DNA from: Lachnospiraceae bacterium | GTDB taxonomy: Bacteria > Bacillota > Clostridia > Lachnospirales > Lachnospiraceae | Assembly (NCBI GenBank): GCA_023663945.1 | Contig: JAMPGL010000027.1 | Location: forward strand, 1-51,971 | DNA length: 51,971 bases | Direction: 5' to 3' | Shown: one piece after another, positions 16,510 to 24,680 of the stretch | Numbering within the stretch: the stretch's first letter is position 1 | Layout: the number at the start of each line of letters is the position of its first letter | Made by a program: the position numbers and the translations under genes | Notes under the pieces: model-generated | Told to the model about the DNA's origin: nothing | Databases searched by the model: none | The model's input: only the letters and a program-made list of their open reading frames with translations

Positions 16510-17244
16510 TTGCGGGCACCGGTTATTGTGGGGACAGCGGAGATTCTGCTTCCCGGCATGGAACTGGAACGGGTGGCGGAGTACTTGATTCCGATGGCAA
16601 GGAAAGCTTCCGTGCCGGTCTGCGTGCATTATGACCATGGTTTGACATTTGAACGGTGTATGCAGGCGCTTAGGCTTGGTTTTACTTCCATTATGTATGA
16701 CTGTTCTACGGCATCTTATGAAGAGAATGTCCGGAAAGTGGCTGAGATGGTGAAAATATGCCGCGCTATGGACGTTACTGTTGAGGGAGAATTGGGGCAT
16801 GTAGGGGATAACGCTGGGGACGGAAAATTGGAAAATCCGGAAGACTATTTCACAGATCCGGATACGGCAGTTGATTTTGTAGAAAGGACAGGAGTTGATG
16901 CTCTGGCGGTAGCGGTGGGAAATGCCCACGGCGATTATGCGTTTCCACCGAAGTTAGATTTTAAGCGGATTGAAACAATTTCTCAGAAAACAGGGCTTCC
17001 ATTGGTACTTCATGGCGGCAGCGGTCTGGCGGATGATGATTTCAGGCGGGCTGTCAGGCTGGGAATTTCTAAGGTAAATATTTTTACGGATATTGACAAG
17101 GCAGGAAAGAACGGGATTGAGAAGGGCATAGCGGCAGGAGCAAAATCCATGTTTGAACTTATACCTTATGAAATCAAAGCCATGAAAGAAGTGGTTTCCG
17201 AGAAGGTGAAGCTATTTGGAACGGCAGGAAAAGCAGCTGAATAA
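16510..17244 (+). CDS. Class II aldolase, N-terminally truncated
   Basis: The 244-residue frame matches class II fructose/tagatose-bisphosphate aldolases from their second beta strand onward. Metal and catalytic residues are present: Asp and His in CVHYDHG (about residue 38), Glu in VEGELGHVG (about 95), His in GNAHGDY (about 138), and His in LHGGSG (about 168). The family usually has 280-290 residues; about 40 N-terminal residues (strand 1 and the following helix) are absent. The frame abuts the PfkB stop codon. It would start at TTG 16510 with no clear ribosome site, or further in at ATG 16558. A deletion has probably fused the two genes closely; activity is uncertain. It may be a pseudogene or depend on translational coupling. 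Confidence 0.75.
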   Translation: MRAPVIVGTAEILLPGMELERVAEYLIPMARKASVPVCVHYDHGLTFERCMQALRLGFTSIMYDCSTASYEENVRKVAEMVKICRAMDVTVEGELGHVGDNAGDGKLENPEDYFTDPDTAVDFVERTGVDALAVAVGNAHGDYAFPPKLDFKRIETISQKTGLPLVLHGGSGLADDDFRRAVRLGISKVNIFTDIDKAGKNGIEKGIAAGAKSMFELIPYEIKAMKEVVSEKVKLFGTAGKAAE

Positions 17245-17258
17245 TTGGATATAGCAGT

Positions 17259-17299
17259 AAGCCTCTCCGGGCAGAAATTTTTTTGTCCGGCAGAGGCTT
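17259..17299 (+). terminator. Stem-loop after the aldolase gene
   Basis: AAGCCTCT (17259-17266) pairs with AGAGGCTT (17292-17299), extended by CGG/CCG. The tail is AAAAAATTTT, so termination strength is uncertain. The right-arm word CAGAGGCTTA recurs at 17318-17327, just upstream of the next promoter. Confidence 0.55.
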
Positions 17300-17329
17300 A
17301 AAAAATTTTCTGTTTGTCAGAGGCTTATG

Positions 17330-17358
17330 TTGACAAGAGCAGTAAACAATGCTAATAT
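17330..17358 (+). promoter_or_regulatory. Promoter of the solute-binding protein gene
   Basis: TTGACA (17330-17335), 17 bases, TAATAT (17353-17358). The start would be near 17365, directly ahead of the phased repeats. Confidence 0.8.
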
Positions 17359-17367
17359 TAAAAAAGA

Positions 17368-17447
17368 TTTGAAATAGTTATAAGATATTTGAAATAATTA
17401 TGGTTCGTTTTAAATAATTATAAAATATTTTAAATCTATCAATTACT
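17368..17447. repeat. Four 20-bp phased AT-rich repeats in the leader
   Basis: Units begin at 17368, 17388, 17408 and 17428. Each opens with TTT(G/T)AAAT; the first three continue A(G/A)TTAT. The exact 20-base period (about two helical turns) places each copy on the same DNA face, as expected for cooperative regulator binding just downstream of the promoter. Confidence 0.7.
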
Positions 17448-17473
17448 TTAAATTTGTCTAAGGAGGAAAAGAA

Positions 17474-18949
17474 ATGAAAGCAAAAAAGGTATTGGCGTTA
17501 GCTCTTGCTGCAACAATGACTTTGTCTCTGGCAGCCTGCGGAGGCGGTGCAGACAATAACGCTGAAGCAGAGCAGCCGGCAGCGGCGGCCGATTCATCAA
17601 GTGAGGCGGATGCGGCGCCTGCTGAGACAGAAGCAGAACCGGAAGCAGAAACAGAACCGGCTGGGGACACGGCAGTGGAAGGCGTGCCGAGTTATTCTCA
17701 AATTAATGTAGGAACCGACTATCTTGATTATACAGCAAGCATTAAGTGGACGACCCACAGAACAGACCGCGGCGAGGACGGAACGCTGGCTGCACTGGTA
17801 GCAGAATTTAATAAGGTATATCCCAATATTTCCGTAGAAGTAGAAGTGAGCACGGACTTTGCAGAAGAAGCCCTGCTGCGTCTCTCTTCCGGTGATTACG
17901 CAGACATTATGGCAATTCCGGCAATTGACAAGGCGGAGTATGCTACTTATTTTTATCCGCTGGACACTTTTGAAAATATGGACAAAGAGATAAACTTTGC
18001 AAGCCAGACAGAATACGATGGACTGACCTATGGCGTGCCTTATATGGCAAATGCGCAGGGAATCGTTTACAACAAGGCTGTCTTTGAAAAGGCTGGAATC
18101 ACCAAACTGCCTGCTACACCGGATGAGTTCATTGCGGCTCTTCAGGCAATCAAGGACAACACGGATGCAATTCCGCTGTACACTAACTATGCGGCAGGCT
18201 GGACCATGGGCGCGTGGGATGCATATCTTGGCTGTGTATCAAACGGTGACGACACTTATATAAACCAGAAATTTGTACACACGGCAAATCCTTTTGCAGA
18301 TAACGGAGACGGCACAGGCGCTTATGCCCTTTACAAGATTTTGTACGATGCAGTAGCAAACGGCTTGATTGAAGACGACTACAGCACCACAGACTGGGAA
18401 GGCTGCAAGGGCATGATCAACAGAGGCGAAATTGGAACGATGGTTCTTGGTTCATGGGCGTTTGCACAGATGGTGGAAGCAGATGAACATGGTGATGACA
18501 TTGGATATATGGCGTTCCCTATCACTGTCAACGGCACGCAGTATGCACTGGCAGGCGGTGATTATGCAAGTGCAATCAACGTTAATTCTTCTGATGAGAA
18601 TAAGACAGCGGCAATGATCTTTATTAAGTGGCTGACTGAGGATTCAGGCTGGTGCTACAACGAAGGCGGATACACCGTTGATAAAGAGGGAAAGAATCCC
18701 GATATGTATGCGGCATTTGACGGCTGTACCGTATTGAGCGACAAGCCTGCATTAGAGGGCGAAGCGGATTACTTAAATCAGATGAACGCTGAGTCCGAGT
18801 TATCCTTCAATGCAGAAGGAAACCGCAAGATTCAGGCAATCGTGGAAGCGGCGGCAACCGGCTCAAAGACCTATGACGAAATCATGGAAGAGTGGACGGC
18901 AAGCTGGAATGATGCTCAGGAAACTCTTGGAATTGAAGTGCTTTATTAA
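17474..18949 (+). CDS. Extracellular solute-binding lipoprotein (ABC sugar type)
   Basis: A 491-residue family 1 extracellular solute-binding protein. The signal peptide ends in the lipobox SLAAC (Cys about 22) and is followed by a low-complexity Ala/Glu linker to about residue 70, then the mature bilobed fold (IKWTTHRTDRGEDGTLAALVAEFNKVYPNISVEVEVSTDF onward, here described rather than quoted). AAGGAGG lies seven bases before ATG 17474. It would capture an oligosaccharide or sugar for a membrane transporter, but no permease or ATPase genes adjoin it, so it must share one encoded elsewhere. A strong promoter and a four-fold 20-bp repeat precede it, and a terminator follows, so it is a monocistronic, regulated unit. 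The ArsR-type gene downstream is a candidate regulator. Confidence 0.9.
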   Translation: MKAKKVLALALAATMTLSLAACGGGADNNAEAEQPAAAADSSSEADAAPAETEAEPEAETEPAGDTAVEGVPSYSQINVGTDYLDYTASIKWTTHRTDRGEDGTLAALVAEFNKVYPNISVEVEVSTDFAEEALLRLSSGDYADIMAIPAIDKAEYATYFYPLDTFENMDKEINFASQTEYDGLTYGVPYMANAQGIVYNKAVFEKAGITKLPATPDEFIAALQAIKDNTDAIPLYTNYAAGWTMGAWDAYLGCVSNGDDTYINQKFVHTANPFADNGDGTGAYALYKILYDAVANGLIEDDYSTTDWEGCKGMINRGEIGTMVLGSWAFAQMVEADEHGDDIGYMAFPITVNGTQYALAGGDYASAINVNSSDENKTAAMIFIKWLTEDSGWCYNEGGYTVDKEGKNPDMYAAFDGCTVLSDKPALEGEADYLNQMNAESELSFNAEGNRKIQAIVEAAATGSKTYDEIMEEWTASWNDAQETLGIEVLY

Positions 18950-18994
18950 TCATTAGCAATAACATATCCTAATTGGTAATAACATATCCCGAAG

Positions 18995-19029
18995 AACAGA
19001 CTGGGGCAATAAGCTTCAGTCTGTTTTTC
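18995..19029 (+). terminator. Terminator of the solute-binding protein gene
   Basis: AACAGACTG (18995-19003) pairs with CAGTCTGTT (19017-19025), followed by TTTTC. Just before it, the word AATAACATATCC occurs twice, 19 bases apart. Confidence 0.9.
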
Positions 19030-19041
19030 ATTAAGCTAAAA

Positions 19042-19071
19042 TTGACAAGCCGAAAATGAATAGACTATAAT
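19042..19071 (+). promoter_or_regulatory. Promoter of the ArsR-type regulator gene
   Basis: TTGACA (19042-19047), 18 bases, TATAAT (19066-19071). The predicted start near 19078 lies after the upstream in-frame ATG at 19074, which supports ATG 19113 as the real start. Confidence 0.8.
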
Positions 19072-19112
19072 GTATGAGATGCAAGGAAGATTTAGAATTG
19101 GAGGAAAAGGAC

Positions 19113-20081
19113 ATGCTGCATATTCCCTCTTTGGCGGAAGGGCTGAATGTATTTAAGGCGCTGGATTCAGAGGTTCGGATTGAGATTATCAGTCTTCTTT
19201 TGGAAAACAACACAATGAGCATGAATGATCTTGCGGGACGCCTGCAGATTGCAAACAGTGCGCTGACCTACCACATGAAACTGCTGGAGGAGAGCGGGCT
19301 GGTCACAATCTCCAATGTGCCGGAGGGGCATGGAAACCAGAAGAAGTGCTCTGTCTGTGTGGAAAAGATTTTAATTGACATACATACCAAGAAGGAAAAG
19401 AAAGATGTTTACCATACAAGCATCAAGGTAGGGCATTATACGGATTATGAGGTATACCCGACCTGCGGGCTTGCTACCGGGACGGCGCTTTTGGGAGAAG
19501 TGGATGATGCACGCTATTTTGCTCATTCGGGAAGATTCTCCGCAGATATTTTGTGGTTTACTTATGGCTATGTGGAGTATGTGATTCCGGCTTTTATCCC
19601 GGAAAAGCAGAAGATTACTCAGATTACCTTTTCCATGGAGTTAAGCTCCGAGGCGCCGGGCTACAACAACGACTGGCCCTCAGACATTTCTTTTATCATA
19701 AATGACAAAAAGTGCGCGCAATGGACAAGCCCGGGAGATTTGGGCGGCGTGCACGGGATTTTTACTCCGGAATGGTGGTATAACAATTGGGGACAGTACG
19801 GACTGCTCAAGGTGCTTGTGGTCAATGGGGAAGGAACGTTTCTGGATGGAAATCAGGTTTCGGATGTGACGATTCATGATTTTCATCTGGACCGGATGAG
19901 CATGATCAAGCTGAGGCTGGAGGTTCCGAAGGATGCGGAGCATGTGGGGGGACTGACTATTTTTGGCAGGGGATTTGGCAATTACAATCAGGATATAGAG
20001 GTGAGCATTGATTATAAGCCGGTTTCTGATTTGGATGATATGTCCTCACAGAATCCTAACCTGCATGAGGAACAAATGTAG
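19113..20081 (+). CDS. ArsR-type winged-helix regulator with a large C-terminal domain
   Basis: A 322-residue protein. Residues about 10-75 form an ArsR-like winged helix (FKALDSEVRIEIISLL, then GRLQIANSALTYHMKLLEE). The remaining 240 residues are rich in aromatic and beta-type sequence, with FSMELSSEAPGYNNDWPSDI in the middle and several Trp/Tyr clusters, and look like a beta-sandwich or jelly-roll sensor. I do not know the ligand; the neighbouring sugar-binding lipoprotein and sugar kinase suggest a carbohydrate. GGAGG lies nine bases before ATG 19113. Classical ArsR repressors are about 100 residues with metal-binding Cys; those ligands are not evident here. This is a transcriptional regulator by fold, with ligand and targets inferred. 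Confidence 0.82.
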   Translation: MLHIPSLAEGLNVFKALDSEVRIEIISLLLENNTMSMNDLAGRLQIANSALTYHMKLLEESGLVTISNVPEGHGNQKKCSVCVEKILIDIHTKKEKKDVYHTSIKVGHYTDYEVYPTCGLATGTALLGEVDDARYFAHSGRFSADILWFTYGYVEYVIPAFIPEKQKITQITFSMELSSEAPGYNNDWPSDISFIINDKKCAQWTSPGDLGGVHGIFTPEWWYNNWGQYGLLKVLVVNGEGTFLDGNQVSDVTIHDFHLDRMSMIKLRLEVPKDAEHVGGLTIFGRGFGNYNQDIEVSIDYKPVSDLDDMSSQNPNLHEEQM

Positions 20082-20122
20082 AAAGCCCAAATAGGCAGAA
20101 GAGCGGGAAGGACATAAAAAAT

Positions 20123-20195
20123 GGAAGCAATGGGGCTCGAACCCATGACCTCTCGCGTGTGAGGCGAACGCTCATCCCGGCTGAGCTATGCTTCC
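20123..20195 (-). tRNA. tRNA-Val (anticodon CAC)
   Basis: The reverse strand folds with acceptor GGAAGCA/TGCTTCC, D-arm with AGCTCAGCCGGGATGAGC, anticodon stem TTCGC/GCGAG around CTCACAC (anticodon CAC), and T-loop TTCGAGC. CCA is not encoded. It reads GUG. Confidence 0.95.
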
Positions 20196-20469
20196 ATTAA
20201 GATTATTATAGCACTATAATTGAAAAATACAATAAGTTTCGGAATGAAAACAAATCATTTCATACTTTCTCATAGTTATCCTCATTTTTCCGTTGCTTTC
20301 TGTGTATTTCAAGCCGAAAATTTAAAAACTTTCACGTTCGCGGAATTGTGCTATAATTGCCTTATTGGCAATGGAAATGCCCACAGAAAGGGGCAAAGAA
20401 TTATGAGACATGGAATAATATAGGATTACGAAGGATATGGCAGAAGGAAATGATTGAGGAGGACTATTC

Positions 20470-21699
20470 GTGGTAGAAAATCAAAACATTGAGTGGAAAG
20501 AATCATGGCGCGATGAATATTTGAAATGGATATGTGGATTTGCTAATGCCAGGGGGAGGAAAAATTTATATCGGCATAGATGACACGGGTAAAGTTATTG
20601 GTATACAGAATAGTAAAAGGCTCTTGGAAGAAATACCCAATAAGATTCAAACAAATTTGGGATTTTTTGCAGATGTGAATTTGTTATCAAAAAATGGTTT
20701 GGAATATATTGAAATTATTGTAAGCCCAAGCAGTTATCCGGTAAGTTATAAAGGTGAATATCACTTTCGAAGCGGCAGTACAAAACAAGTATTGCGGGGT
20801 ACGGCATTAACGGAATTTATATCTTCAAAAACAGGGATACGTTGGGAAGATTCTGTGATTGAAGGGGTAACTGTGGAGGACTTAGACAAGGAAAGCTTTG
20901 ATATTTTCCGTCGGGAAGCAGCCCGAAGCAAACGCATGACAAAAGATGATTTGAATATGAGCAATGCAGAACTCTTAGATAGTTTGGGGAAGGCTCTAAT
21001 TTGCTGTATCAGGACGAAGTGACAGGATCGTTGTTTATGCAGGCTGAACGTATAATAGAATTGATATATTTAAAATATTTGAAAGCACCTATCACTTATG
21101 ACAACTTAACCAGAGTAGAAACTTATCCCTTTCCCAAAGATGCCGTGCGGGAGGCTCTTTATAATGCACTTGTACATTCTCGCTGGAGTGCTGGAATACC
21201 TATACAAGTCCGCATTGAAGACGATGCAATGTATATTAGTAATGAATGCGTATTTCCATCCGATTGGACAAAGGAGTCTCTGTTACAAAGGCATCAATCA
21301 CGACCATATAACCCTAAAATTGCAAAAGCATTTTTCAGAGCGGGCTACATTGAAAGCTGGGGAAGGGGTATTCAAAAAATCTTTGAAGTGTGCAGCGAAT
21401 ACGGAACGTTACAACCAGAATATTTAGTACACTCAGAAGATATTATGATAAAGTTAGCTGCTGTTCCGACATCTGATAAACAATTTTCAAAGCCGGATTC
21501 TAAAGCTGAGCTTATAGATTTGAAAATAAAAGTAATGGAATATTTGCAAAAGAAACCCACTTCAACTCAAAAGGAACTACAGGAAGTCTTTAATGAAACA
21601 AGAACGCATATACAGGGAATCATTAAAGAATTGGTAAATGAGGGTATGATAGAGCGCAAGGACGGAAAACGATTTGGATATTGGGAAATAAAAAAATAG
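20470..21699 (+). pseudogene. AlbA_2/AAA_4 ATP-binding regulator, frameshifted and internally deleted
   Basis: The gene starts at GTG 20470 behind GAGGAGGA and encodes the AlbA_2 opening NIEWKESWRDEYLKWICGFANA. A frame change in the AGGGGGAGGAAAAA run (about 20550-20563) moves the reading to the frame carrying GGKIYIGIDDTGKVIG. A second break near 20990-21005 joins LLDSLGK to LLYQDEVTGSLF in another frame. Intact relatives have roughly 70 more residues at that point. The last part (GHKL-like AAA_4 block REALYNALVHSRW, then GRGIQKI) and a C-terminal winged helix from about 21520 are intact. With two frame changes and a deletion, a working protein is unlikely. A second, intact AlbA_2 gene lies at 50163. 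Confidence 0.85.
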
Positions 21700-21707
21700 A
21701 ATTTTTT

Positions 21708-21748
21708 AAAGCTGTTCCAAAGCTTTATTTCAGCTTTGGAACAGCTTT
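21708..21748. terminator. 17-bp perfect stem-loop after the broken AlbA_2 gene
   Basis: AAAGCTGTTCCAAAGCT (21708-21724) and its exact complement (21732-21748) flank a seven-base loop. No T run follows on the plus strand; TTTAAAAAATT follows on the minus strand. It may serve either strand. Confidence 0.7.
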
Positions 21749-21808
21749 GGATTTCTGCCCAGTTTCCAGTTAAACAGGTTGCCTAACAGTCTCACAGCAT
21801 TAATGATA

Positions 21809-21875
21809 CCCCGATGCTCTGCATCGTATCTTGATTGATGTCCACATCGAAGATGAGCTATGCTTTGCATCGGGG
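21809..21875. repeat. Inverted repeat downstream of tRNA-Ala
   Basis: CCCCGATGC (21809-21817) and GCATCGGGG (21867-21875) frame a 67-base segment that also contains CGATGC-TCT-GCATCG. It lies 3' of the minus-strand tRNA-Ala but has no T run, so I do not call it a terminator. Confidence 0.5.
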
Positions 21876-21888
21876 CTGTTGGCTTAAA

Positions 21889-21961
21889 TGGAGATAGCGA
21901 GACTCGAACTCGTGACCTATACGTTGCGAACGTATCGCTCTCCCAACTGAGCTATATCCCC
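21889..21961 (-). tRNA. tRNA-Ala (anticodon CGC)
   Basis: The reverse strand gives acceptor GGGGATA/TATCTCC with the G3-U70 pair that marks alanine tRNAs, anticodon stem ATACG/CGTAT around TTCGCAA (anticodon CGC), T-loop TTCGAGT and discriminator A. CCA is not encoded. It reads GCG. Confidence 0.96.
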
Positions 21962-22005
21962 GTTAAGTAAGTTCTATTATAACACAGATTAGAAAGAATG
22001 CAAGA

Positions 22006-22719
22006 TTAAAACAGCTGATAAATAATTGGAACCAGCAGGGCGGGGAGAAGATTCCCCACGTTAATCTTTTTGCCGAAGGCAATATTGATGCCCACGCAGA
22101 AGATCAGCGCCGACCCGATAAAGGAGATATTACTAATCAGGGAGGGACTCATAAAATCTCCGATAACGGAGGCAAGAACCGTGATAACTCCTTGGTAGAG
22201 AAAGAGCGGAACCGCGGAAAAGATAACGCCTTTTCCAAGGGTGGAAGCAAAGACAATGACAATGACAAAGTCTAAAATAGCCTTGGCGGTGAGGGTGGAA
22301 AAGTTTCCGGTCAGTCCGTCCTCGATGGAGCCCACAATTGCCATTGCGCCGATGCAGATTACCAAGGTGGAAGTGACAAAGCCCTCCACAAATTGGGCGT
22401 CTTTTTCGGAGTGAAGTTTTCTTTTTAGTAATTCGCCTAAGCGTTCCAGACGGTCTTCAATGGATAAAAGAGAGCCGGCAAGCCCGCCGAGAACCAGTGA
22501 CAGAATTAGCAAAAAGGTTCCCTGAGTCTCTATGGAACTGCCGTTTATGACCAGCATTTCCTTTAAGACGCCGGAAACGCCGATAAAAATCGTGGCAACG
22601 CCGCATGCCTGCATCAGCACTTTTTGACAGTTTTCGGGGATTCCCTTTTTCAGAACCATACCCAAAATGCCTCCGGCAACGACGGCGCCGGTGTTGATGA
22701 TTGTGCCTAAACCAAACAT
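22006..22719 (-). CDS. DUF554 family membrane protein
   Basis: A 237-residue integral membrane protein of the DUF554 (YdfK-like) family, whose function is not established; transport has been suggested. The N terminus LGTIINTGAVVAGGILGMVLKKGIP and the following CGVATIFIGVSG helix are typical. Around seven hydrophobic helices can be seen, with a charged cytoplasmic loop at about 90-110 (IEDRLERLGELLKRKLHSEK). I start it at 22719, where GAGGAGG lies six bases before the ATG; the six upstream codons have no ribosome site of their own. It is divergent from the ZIP transporter gene, with a 190-base intergenic region between start codons. Confidence 0.9.
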   Translation of the reverse strand: MFGLGTIINTGAVVAGGILGMVLKKGIPENCQKVLMQACGVATIFIGVSGVLKEMLVINGSSIETQGTFLLILSLVLGGLAGSLLSIEDRLERLGELLKRKLHSEKDAQFVEGFVTSTLVICIGAMAIVGSIEDGLTGNFSTLTAKAILDFVIVIVFASTLGKGVIFSAVPLFLYQGVITVLASVIGDFMSPSLISNISFIGSALIFCVGINIAFGKKINVGNLLPALLVPIIYQLF

Positions 22720-22910
22720 AAAGATCCTCCTCTTCAAATCCGCATATCAGTATAGCAAATCCGCCCCCAAATGTAAATTATTTCCCCAAGTGATTCTGGC
22801 TGGAAACTTAAATTTAAGTAATTTGAGAAAAACAGGCACAAAATGTCAAAAATTGGGTATAATAGGCATAGATGCAGGCGTTCGCATTTGAAACGCGGAA
22901 AGAGGAGAAT

Positions 22911-23705
22911 ATGAAACAGGCAATTATATGGGCAGCGATGGGAACAGGTTTTACATTTTTTATGACAGCGTTCGGTGCCAGTGTAGTATTCATTTTTAAA
23001 AAGAATATGGGAATGAACATTCAAAGAGCATTCTTAGGGTTTGCGGCAGGCGTGATGATGGCGGCATCAGTCTGGTCTTTGTTGATACCTGCAATCGATG
23101 AGGCGGAGGGCAGGGGAGGCGTTCCATGGATTCCGGCGGCAGGCGGTTTTGTGCTGGGAGGAGTTTTTTTGTATCTTTTGGATCTTTTGATGCCTCATTT
23201 GCATTTGGGAGTGGGAAAGCCGGAGGGCATGAAAAGCTCTTTTCGGCGGACTACGCTGTTGGTTTTGGCGGTGACGCTTCACAATATACCGGAAGGAATG
23301 GCGGTGGGGCTTGCTTTTGCTATGGCGGCTCAGCACCCGGAAGATCCGGCGTTATACGCGGCGGCGTTTGCCTTAGCGCTTGGCATCGGCATTCAGAATT
23401 TCCCGGAAGGAGCGGCGATTTCCCTGCCCCTCAGGCAGGAAGGGATGAGCAGGATGCGCGCCTTTGTGATGGGGAGCCTTTCGGGGATTGTGGAGCTTAT
23501 TTTTGGAGTGGGAATCACGCTGATTGCAGTGCAGATTACCCCTTATATGCCATGGTTTCTGGCTTTCGCGGCAGGCGCGATGATTTATGTGGTGGTGGAG
23601 GAGCTGATTCCGGAGGCAAATGAGGGAGAGCACTCCAATATAGGAACAATCGGCGTGATGGCTGGGTTTTTGATTATGATGATTTTGGATGTAGCCTTGG
23701 GATAG
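22911..23705 (+). CDS. ZIP-family metal transporter
   Basis: A 264-residue ZIP transporter for zinc or related divalent metal uptake. About eight membrane helices are visible. The metal pathway residues lie in HNIPEGMAVG (about residue 124, helix 4) and NFPEGAAIS (about 161, helix 5), with a further acidic site in VVEELIPEA (about 225). A His-containing loop, MPHLHLGVG, lies near 95-105. AGAGGAG precedes ATG 22911 by five bases; an earlier in-frame ATG (22872) lies only 15 bases after a TATAAT box at 22858 and is unlikely. The lipoprotein gene follows after 25 bases and may be co-transcribed. Substrate specificity among Zn, Fe and Mn is not readable. Confidence 0.93.
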   Translation: MKQAIIWAAMGTGFTFFMTAFGASVVFIFKKNMGMNIQRAFLGFAAGVMMAASVWSLLIPAIDEAEGRGGVPWIPAAGGFVLGGVFLYLLDLLMPHLHLGVGKPEGMKSSFRRTTLLVLAVTLHNIPEGMAVGLAFAMAAQHPEDPALYAAAFALALGIGIQNFPEGAAISLPLRQEGMSRMRAFVMGSLSGIVELIFGVGITLIAVQITPYMPWFLAFAAGAMIYVVVEELIPEANEGEHSNIGTIGVMAGFLIMMILDVALG

Positions 23706-23730
23706 CAAAAGCAGTCAGGGAGGAAGCATT

Positions 23731-24558
23731 ATGCGGAAAAAGCTTGTATTATTGGCAGTGGCGGCAGCAGTGATGATTACCGCATGTGCCGTAAGAACCG
23801 GGACAGAGAAGAAACCGGGTGAGCCGGGGATGACGCAGGAGGAATCTGCAATAGAGGAAGAGGGGCAGTCTTCGGGTACGGAGAATCAGGAGCTTTCGGA
23901 GTCTTTTCAGGCGGAGAATCAGGAGTCTCCGGAGGTTTCGCAGGCGGAAATTCCGAAGCAGGAGGCGGAGGAGCCTGCAGGGCAGGAAGAGAATGTCCCA
24001 GAATTTTCCAAGGGGACGCTCAGCGAAAGCGGATGGGAAAGTGAATGGATTGGAATGCGCTTTACGGCTCCGGAGGGTTCAAGAATGTCCACGGAAGAGG
24101 AACTGGATCAATTAATGGGAATCAGTGAGGAGCTTTTGGCGGAGGACTTAAGCAAAGCGCAGTTAAAGTATGCGGAATTGATTTCCGTGAGGGAAATGAT
24201 GTGCTACGATGAGCTGACAAAGTCAAACGTGATCGTGAATGTTGACCGGATGCCTTTTGAAATGTCGGAGGAGGACTATTCCGCACAGCTGGAACTGTCG
24301 TTAACCTCAGTCTCAGCAATGAAATATGAAAAGCAGGGAGAGGACGAAATGGCGGAGATTGCCGGGATTCCTTATCTGAAATGCGTGTACCGTGTGGAAG
24401 GGATGGGGCAGATTATGCACACGGACTATTATGTGCGGATGATTAACGACAGGGCAGTTTCGCTGGCAGTGACCTATGGAAAGGGAAACGAAGAGCAGGC
24501 GGCTTCTTTGTTAGGGGGCTTTTCGGCATCCGGAACTGCAAGGCTGAATAGTTATTGA
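23731..24558 (+). CDS. Hypothetical lipoprotein
   Basis: A 275-residue exported lipoprotein. The signal peptide KKLVLLAVAAAVMI ends in lipobox ITAC (Cys 19). Residues 25-95 are a Glu/Gln/Ser-rich spacer with imperfect repeats of ENQE(L/S)(S/P)E. The folded part (about 105-270) starts WESEWIGMRFTAPEG and resembles the small PsbP-like or DUF-type domains found on clostridial surface lipoproteins, but I cannot name it with confidence. CAGGGAGGAAG precedes the ATG. It follows the ZIP gene by 25 bases and precedes the secretion locus, from which it is separated by a strong promoter. Confidence 0.8.
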   Translation: MRKKLVLLAVAAAVMITACAVRTGTEKKPGEPGMTQEESAIEEEGQSSGTENQELSESFQAENQESPEVSQAEIPKQEAEEPAGQEENVPEFSKGTLSESGWESEWIGMRFTAPEGSRMSTEEELDQLMGISEELLAEDLSKAQLKYAELISVREMMCYDELTKSNVIVNVDRMPFEMSEEDYSAQLELSLTSVSAMKYEKQGEDEMAEIAGIPYLKCVYRVEGMGQIMHTDYYVRMINDRAVSLAVTYGKGNEEQAASLLGGFSASGTARLNSY

Positions 24559-24584
24559 AATTTTATATTTTTTTCAAAATAGTA

Positions 24585-24613
24585 TTGACAGGGCGTTATA
24601 AACCTGCTATTGT
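24585..24613 (+). promoter_or_regulatory. Promoter of the type VII secretion operon
   Basis: TTGACA (24585-24590), 17 bases, TATTGT (24608-24613). A dyad GTTATAA (24596-24602) and TTATAAC (24614-24620) overlaps the -10 box, a plausible operator. Confidence 0.7.
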
Positions 24614-24680
24614 TATAACACTTTCAAATTTTCTATATCATCTTAATTCTTAAGATTCGGTATAATTCAGGAGGGTTCCA

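Noticed and set aside
20220-20423. 67-residue plus-strand open frame
   Set aside because: No ribosome site, unusual composition and no recognisable motif; it lies in the leader of the AlbA_2 pseudogene.
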